Shown here: positions 59,164-64,000 of the stretch, one piece after another | Layout of the letters: every line of letters begins with the position of its first letter | Numbering within the stretch: position 1 is the stretch's first letter | Source of the DNA: Bradyrhizobium sp. SZCCT0148 | GTDB taxonomy: Bacteria; Pseudomonadota; Alphaproteobacteria; Rhizobiales; Xanthobacteraceae | DNA: 64,000 nucleotides | Assembly: GCF_018129985.1 (NCBI RefSeq) | Contig: NZ_JAFCKT010000016.1 | Location: 1 to 64,000, forward strand | Direction of reading: 5' to 3' | Notes under the pieces: model-generated | Database searches by the model: none | Told to the model about the DNA's origin: nothing | What the model saw: the letters and a program-made list of their open reading frames with translations, nothing else | Position numbers and translations under genes: made by a program

Positions 59164-60528
59164 TCAGCCGATCGTCCCGCACAGGCCCATGTCCGCGAGC
59201 GCATCGCGCACGAACGGCATCAGTTCGGCGTGGGACGTGACGCGGTCCGGCACGTAGCCGCACACTGTGCAGGACAGCTGCTCGCCGACACGACAGCACG
59301 CGAGGAAGAGGACGCCACCGAGCCGCGCGAGCTCCGAGGCCGTATAGCGCTGCAGGGGCGCAGCCTGCAGGAGCAAGGCCTCGCCACAGGGACGGTTCAC
59401 GTCGGGCGGCAATTCGCCGACCAGGCTGCATCCAACCGGCAGGCCAGCCCCGAGCACCTCTTGCTCCAGATGCCGCACAAGCCACAGCGGCACATACGGA
59501 ATCAGTGGAAATAATGGCGACAGATCATCGCCGTGCCGGTTCAGCGAGGCCAGCGCAGCCTTGAAATCTTGCTGCAACGCGCGCGGATCGTTGCGGCAGG
59601 CTTCAGGGTCCACCATCACCGTGATCGACCGCAGCGCGTTGCCTCGCCGGTCGCCGGAACGACGGTCGCTGACCGGCAGCACCAGCTTCACCCGCCCCGA
59701 GGCGTCCACGCGGCCGACCCGAAACGCGAGTCGTGCCACGAATGCCATGATCAGCGTGCTGCTTGCAACGCCGAGATCGGACGCACGCTGCTGGCACGCC
59801 CCCGCGTCCATGACCACCGGCACGACCGGCGCGTCCACGGCCGGCTCGAAGCGGTCCCGTCTGCTTCGCACGCGGGGGCTCGAAGCGGGCAAACCTGCCC
59901 TGCGCGACCGCTGCGCGAGAGCCGCCAGGGCGGACCAGACGTCAGGCAGGGCTCGCAGGCTCTCGACACTGTCGCGCGCCAGCATCACCGGGGACCAGCG
60001 CCATGACGGGGCCGGAAACCCGTGATCGAGAGGTCGACCGGCCACCGCGTCGGCGATGGCCAGACTGGCGGCACGCATGTCAGCGATCGTGTGCGACACC
60101 AGCAATGTCAGCACGCAGCCACCGCCCTCCAGCGCCTGGACGGCCAGGCGCCAGCCAGGTCCGCGCTCGGGATCCACCGGGAGATCGAGCAGCAGACGCC
60201 GCAGCTCGGGCAAACGCTCACGAGGGAGCGGGTCGCGGAACCACGCCACCGAGCCCGGCACGGGGTTCGCCACCCAGCGGTGCCGCCCCCATGGCAATGG
60301 TGAACGCTGCAGCAGGCGTCCGAGCAATCCGTGTGCGAGCCGCTCGCTGAATTGCGTCACGGCCGCCTCATCGATCGCGTGAGGATAGAGCCAGGTGAGT
60401 TGCATCGCCGGCTCGCGTCCGAGCGCCCGCAATCCGACGAATGAGGCCTGGTCCATATAGCACAGGACATCGTCCGCCCTGACCTCGGGGTTGCGTCCGT
60501 CAGGCCGTTCGTTGGCAGACGAGCTCAA
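59164..60528 (-). CDS. HxxxD-type acyltransferase/condensation-like protein, member 1
   Basis: About 454 residues of the CoA-dependent acyltransferase superfamily (condensation, WS/DGAT and Pap-like enzymes). The catalytic motif is SHTIADM: His and Asp are kept, but the usual following Gly is Met. Other shared features with the next two genes are PWGRHRWVANPVPGS near residue 80, VDPERGPGWRLAVQAL, LVLPVSDRRSGDRRGN and LPVGCSLVGELPPDV. The start is uncertain: TTG 60528 keeps the conserved DQASFVGL segment; ATG 60456 would cut into it. Last gene of the leftward operon. Confidence 0.8.
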   Translation of the reverse strand: MSSSANERPDGRNPEVRADDVLCYMDQASFVGLRALGREPAMQLTWLYPHAIDEAAVTQFSERLAHGLLGRLLQRSPLPWGRHRWVANPVPGSVAWFRDPLPRERLPELRRLLLDLPVDPERGPGWRLAVQALEGGGCVLTLLVSHTIADMRAASLAIADAVAGRPLDHGFPAPSWRWSPVMLARDSVESLRALPDVWSALAALAQRSRRAGLPASSPRVRSRRDRFEPAVDAPVVPVVMDAGACQQRASDLGVASSTLIMAFVARLAFRVGRVDASGRVKLVLPVSDRRSGDRRGNALRSITVMVDPEACRNDPRALQQDFKAALASLNRHGDDLSPLFPLIPYVPLWLVRHLEQEVLGAGLPVGCSLVGELPPDVNRPCGEALLLQAAPLQRYTASELARLGGVLFLACCRVGEQLSCTVCGYVPDRVTSHAELMPFVRDALADMGLCGTIG

Positions 60529-60641
60529 TCGTCAAGCCCCCCTGTCGTCCTGCTGCACGATATGACCACTGCCCATCAAGGATTTATCTCCCATTGATTC
60601 GAAATTCACTTGCATTGACCGGCTTCAGTCACGTGCCGGGA

Positions 60642-62021
60642 TCAAGCGTCGATGACTGCCTCAAGCCCAAAGTCGGTGAGTGTTTGAGAGACCAGCAAAC
60701 GAAGTTCGTCGACCGTCGTTGCTGCGGGTCGCAACTGGCAGGCCTCGATGCAGAGAGAAACGGTCTTGTCGTAGCGGGAAGCCACGACGACGAGATGACC
60801 GTGGGACCGCTCCAGGTCCTGGCGCGTGACGTTGACATCGACGGCTCGTGTCAGCAAGTGCCGGCACGGCGTGCCGTCGATCCGCGCGAGCCCTTCCGGC
60901 AGCATTCCAAGGTCGGAACAGCTTACCGGAAGATCGTCGGCATAATCGAACAACCGGTTCACAAGCGTGCTTGCGACGGTGCGGGGCATCAAAGCGATGG
61001 CAGGAAGCAACGAGGTCAGTACATCGGTCTGGCTTTTCCTCGCGCCACGGAGCAGGGCCCTTGCGGCATTCACGGGCTCCAGGCTCTCGGTCAGGCCTTC
61101 GGGAGCGACGTTCATCATATGGAATTCGATCGCCAGCGCGCGTTCGTCGGCCAGCCCACGCCTTCGGCTTCTTGGGACAAGCAGGCTGATCGCGCCATCC
61201 GACACACGGCGGCGGCCCAGACGCGATGCCAGCGAGGCCACGAAGCCCGGCAGCAGCGTGCTCATACCGCCACCAAGCCGTTGCTCGCACGCGAGCCAGA
61301 GACGCGATTCAACACTCACCACAACAGAGGGAAGTTCCACGATCGTTGTTGGGTCGTGGATTGCGTCTGCTGCTGGAACGGCCGGTCTTTGCTCGGGAGC
61401 GACGGGTCGAGACCAACCCGCCTGTGCAATCCGAGCGAGTGCGGCAATCGTCTGCGGGGCATCGGCGATGATCTGCCACGCATCCGACAGGCAGCCGGAC
61501 AGTCGCCTGCGAGCTCCGTGAGGCAAGTACGGGTTCGGGACGCCGGTTCCGTTCACGGCAGCGGCGATGACGCGCAAAGCTCCTATTCCGTCGAGCACCA
61601 GATGCGATCCGACGATGCTCACGGCTGTGCTGCCGTCGTCGAATGGCTGGATGGCCATTCGCCCGGCCGGACCGACGACAGGGTCTACCGGCGCGCGCGC
61701 CTGCTGGTTCGCCCACTGCAGCAGCTGCGATCGCGGCAGGGTATCCGAACTTTGATCGAACGGAACGGACGTCCCAGCCACCCAGCGAGGCCTGCCCCAT
61801 GGCAAGGATGACGGCTCGATGAGCCGATTGAACGACAGTGAGATGAGTCGCTCATAGGTTTGCCCCAGCGCGGCGCTATTTACCTCACGATCGTAGAGCC
61901 AGAGGCATTGCATCAGCTGGCTCCGGCCGGTGACCCTGAACAATTCATAGGCCAGCTGGTCGAGCCAGGCGAGGCGGTGCCGAGTGGCTTTGAGGGCGCC
62001 GGTCGTGTCCGTCTCAAGCAT
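60642..62021 (-). CDS. HxxxD-type acyltransferase/condensation-like protein, member 2
   Basis: About 459 residues, same architecture: RLAWLDQLAYELFRVTG near the start, PWGRPRWVAGTSVPF, VDPVVGPAGRMAIQPF, catalytic SHLVLDG complete, and LPVSCSDLGMLPEGL followed by RIDGTPCRHLLTRAVDV near the C-terminus. The SNxGDLP-like segment and final domain resemble WS/DGAT-type O-acyltransferases. ATG 62021 overlaps the upstream gene by 8 bp; ATG 62066 would extend by 15 residues. The acceptor is unknown. Confidence 0.82.
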   Translation of the reverse strand: MLETDTTGALKATRHRLAWLDQLAYELFRVTGRSQLMQCLWLYDREVNSAALGQTYERLISLSFNRLIEPSSLPWGRPRWVAGTSVPFDQSSDTLPRSQLLQWANQQARAPVDPVVGPAGRMAIQPFDDGSTAVSIVGSHLVLDGIGALRVIAAAVNGTGVPNPYLPHGARRRLSGCLSDAWQIIADAPQTIAALARIAQAGWSRPVAPEQRPAVPAADAIHDPTTIVELPSVVVSVESRLWLACEQRLGGGMSTLLPGFVASLASRLGRRRVSDGAISLLVPRSRRRGLADERALAIEFHMMNVAPEGLTESLEPVNAARALLRGARKSQTDVLTSLLPAIALMPRTVASTLVNRLFDYADDLPVSCSDLGMLPEGLARIDGTPCRHLLTRAVDVNVTRQDLERSHGHLVVVASRYDKTVSLCIEACQLRPAATTVDELRLLVSQTLTDFGLEAVIDA

Positions 62022-63396
62022 CGAAGAACTCGGCAGCCAATTCGTGATCAGCCAAGAGACGTTCAACCAGCGCTCGAAGATGCCGAGGCTCCGTTACTAC
62101 GCCAGGCTGGTAGGCAACGAAGCTTAGGAAGACATTTCCGGATATGACGCCGGCGAAGAGCGTCGCCACGCCCTGACGCGCCTCGATCGCGCGGCGCGCG
62201 ACCGGGCGGTCGATGCCGCGAAAGCAAATTCGATCCGCCGCGTTGCCATCGATCTGGAGCATGTCCTTGGGCAAGTCGCCCACATTCGAACACGTGACCG
62301 GCAGGTCGGCGAGCGCGCCGAGCGCCAGATGGCTGGCGGCCGAAAATGCGCGCTTGGGCACGAAGGGCACCAGGGGCAGCAGCGCAGCAAGTCGATTGGG
62401 CTCCCGTCTTGTCTGCAGCAGCGTTGCCCGCAGACGCCGCTGCAACGCATGCAAGCGCCCGCGCGGTTCGTCGATGCGCACCTTCAATGTGGCAAGCGAG
62501 ACGTCGTTCCCACCGGTGTGCGATAGACCCTCGCGCTGATTCACGGGAATCAGCAGCGTCACATCGTCGTCACGAACGCGACCGAGGGCCTCGGCGAACG
62601 CTGCGGTCATCGCGGTCAGGAACGTGAGACGGCTCGCACCGCGGCTCCGTGCTCTGGCGTCCCAGACCGACATCGGCACGCTTATGAAAGCCGACGGAAA
62701 CACAACCGTCCGGTCATCTGCAGTTGGCACGACCCGTGATGCGGCGGGTGTCTTCGGCGTGCCGCGTGAGGTGCACGCGGCATGGGCCAGCTGCCGGAGC
62801 GCTCGAAGTGTTGCTGGTGCGTCGCGCACCATGCGCTGGAGTTCGGCAGCCAGCACCGTCACCGCGCTGTGTGCCGAGCGGACCGCAGGATGGATCGCGA
62901 GCCGGCGCTCTCCACGCACGGCTTCGCTCACGGCAACTGCGGTCGTCAGTCCGTCTGCGATGCAGTGCGACAACACAAGGGAGACCACCGTAGAGCCGTC
63001 GGTGAAGGTCTGGCTCGTCAAGGTCCATGCAGGTCCGCGAACGGGGTCCAATGGAATCTCCACCTGCGCATCGGCCCATGTCTGCATGGCTTCAGGGGCA
63101 AGCGGCGCTTTAGAGGGCGTCAGAGCCGCCGACGGCGGCGGCGCGCTGGTCCAATGATGTCGCCCGAACGGTAGCAGCGCCGGCCGGATCAGCCGCGCCA
63201 GATGCCCATGCGCAAGATTGTCACGGAAGCGTGTCAGCGCTTCGATGTCGACAGGCCGCAGATAGCGCCATAGCACCTGAATGACCGCGTGCTGCCCGAG
63301 CGAGACATGCGCGAGGTACATGGCCTGATCCGCAAAGGACAAGAATGCCGGCGGCCTATCCGACGCGTTCGCTGGGTACGCCATCGGCTGCATCAT
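62014..63396 (-). CDS. HxxxD-type acyltransferase/condensation-like protein, member 3
   Basis: About 460 residues. LSFADQAMYLAHVSLGQHAV at the N-terminus, PFGRHHWTSAPPPSAAL, catalytic SHCIADG complete, LLIPVNQREGLSHTGGNDVS and DLPVTCSNVGDLPKDM. Closest in style to bacterial WS/DGAT-like and mycobacterial Pap/Chp acyltransferases, although the pairwise relationship is judged by eye. The start overlaps the stop of the partial gene upstream (ATGA), so translation is coupled. Confidence 0.82.
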   Translation of the reverse strand: MMQPMAYPANASDRPPAFLSFADQAMYLAHVSLGQHAVIQVLWRYLRPVDIEALTRFRDNLAHGHLARLIRPALLPFGRHHWTSAPPPSAALTPSKAPLAPEAMQTWADAQVEIPLDPVRGPAWTLTSQTFTDGSTVVSLVLSHCIADGLTTAVAVSEAVRGERRLAIHPAVRSAHSAVTVLAAELQRMVRDAPATLRALRQLAHAACTSRGTPKTPAASRVVPTADDRTVVFPSAFISVPMSVWDARARSRGASRLTFLTAMTAAFAEALGRVRDDDVTLLIPVNQREGLSHTGGNDVSLATLKVRIDEPRGRLHALQRRLRATLLQTRREPNRLAALLPLVPFVPKRAFSAASHLALGALADLPVTCSNVGDLPKDMLQIDGNAADRICFRGIDRPVARRAIEARQGVATLFAGVISGNVFLSFVAYQPGVVTEPRHLRALVERLLADHELAAEFFDA

Positions 63397-64000
63397 CGTT
63401 CACGACCAACATCGGAGCACATCGGCAGCAATGCGTCGGCGGCCACGCGGCATGCGCCCGCAAATGCTTCGACATAGCGGTGCATCGATGCGCGGGCTGT
63501 CTCGTTTGCCGGATAAGCCGCCGTGAGCGAGAGACCGCGTTGGGTACGAAACAGCCAGATCGCAACCTGCGCGGCGATGCCCTGGTTGATATAGACCCGG
63601 CCGTTCGCCTGATGCCATTCGCGCGCAATGTGTGCACTGAGCGGAGCAACGTTTGCATCCATATAGGATAGCATGACGCCGCCCGTGGCGACGGGCCCAA
63701 CGGTCGGCAGCCCGGCTGCGAGTTCGAGCACGAGCTCGATCGGTACATCGGCAAGGCTTAGCCGTTCGTCGAAATTGCTCTGGGCAGTCAAGGCAAGTTC
63801 AGGAAACGTCCGTTGTTGCACGTCGAAATCGATCGGCACCAAGCCGACGCACCAGCCCGTCGTCCGGAAAGCCTGTGGCGTTCTTCGCGTCGTCGTGGGC
63901 GTGACGACACTGTAGCGCGAGCGACCTGCCAATTCCCGTTCGGTCAACGCCGCGCAGGCCAACAGGCCTCCGATCGCTCGCGCGCCGGCCGCGTGGCATG
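63393..64000 (-). CDS. Condensation/PapA-like acyltransferase, C-terminal part (runs off the window)
   Basis: About 200 C-terminal residues; the frame stays open to the right edge. Features: SRYSVVTPTTTRRTPQAFRT, then TGWCVGLVPIDFDV and the final RGLSLTAAYPANETARASMH. This pattern resembles polyketide-associated (PapA) acyltransferases and NRPS condensation domains more than members 1-3 do. The HxxxD motif would lie beyond 64000. It is upstream in the same operon, so what precedes it outside the window (for example PKS, NRPS or acyl-activating genes) is decisive for function. Confidence 0.72.
   Translation of the reverse strand, partial: CHAAGARAIGGLLACAALTERELAGRSRYSVVTPTTTRRTPQAFRTTGWCVGLVPIDFDVQQRTFPELALTAQSNFDERLSLADVPIELVLELAAGLPTVGPVATGGVMLSYMDANVAPLSAHIAREWHQANGRVYINQGIAAQVAIWLFRTQRGLSLTAAYPANETARASMHRYVEAFAGACRVAADALLPMCSDVGRER

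Noticed and set aside
1..64000. CRISPR arrays, prophage, transposons, tRNA or rRNA genes
   Set aside because: None was seen on reading either strand; repeats present are dispersed or palindromic intergenic elements only.

Overview
The window reads as a GC-rich alphaproteobacterial chromosome, most likely Bradyrhizobium or a close relative. The reasons are the codon usage, EcfG-type and FixK-type promoter sequences, Liv-type transporters, a DUF6894 protein and intergenic repeats of a kind common in that genus. This is recognition by eye; no database was searched. No rRNA, tRNA, CRISPR array, transposase or prophage was seen.

Layout. 1-7.2 kb: a tripartite MacAB-type efflux pump (outer-membrane factor, adaptor, ATPase-permease) with its own response regulator and histidine kinase, then an MFS transporter. 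8.5-20.6 kb: two ~950-residue paralogous regulators (winged helix + NB-ARC-like ATPase + helical repeats) flank a leftward block for stress and detoxification (histidine kinase, VOC protein, exported epoxide hydrolase, enoyl-CoA hydratase-like protein, OsmC, MsrA). Several promoters here carry direct repeats of (C/A)TAAC every 10 bp. 21-25.7 kb: an AraC regulator, a BisC-like molybdoenzyme, and a divergent pair of small stress genes sharing an EcfG-type promoter region.

26.4-48.5 kb: a rightward cluster that looks like one uptake-and-oxidation pathway for an unknown organic substrate. It has a binding protein, an AraC regulator, two permeases, one ATPase, and a second ATPase fused to a Tm-1-like (UPF0261) domain. 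A TIM-barrel partner, a giant flotillin-like hendecad coiled-coil protein and two SRPBCC proteins follow. Then come a molybdenum hydroxylase (FAD, 2Fe-2S and a molybdenum subunit split over two genes), MoxR/VWA maturation factors, an amidohydrolase, a metallo-beta-lactamase-fold lactonase, an SMP-30/isochorismatase-like fusion and an FMN oxidoreductase.

48.8-64 kb: an accessory region with four perfect TTGA-N6-TCAA (FNR/FixK) palindromes, all intergenic. They lie before a DUF6894 gene, an accessory ftsH, a universal stress protein/APC permease pair, and a four-gene ABC exporter (adaptor, ATPase, two FtsX permeases). Convergent with the exporter is an operon of at least four HxxxD-type acyltransferase/condensation-like proteins that runs off the right edge. 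My main candidate for an undescribed system is this oxygen-responsive exporter plus acyltransferase array, which could make and export an acylated metabolite or lipid under low oxygen. The second is the Tm-1/flotillin/molybdenum-hydroxylase operon.
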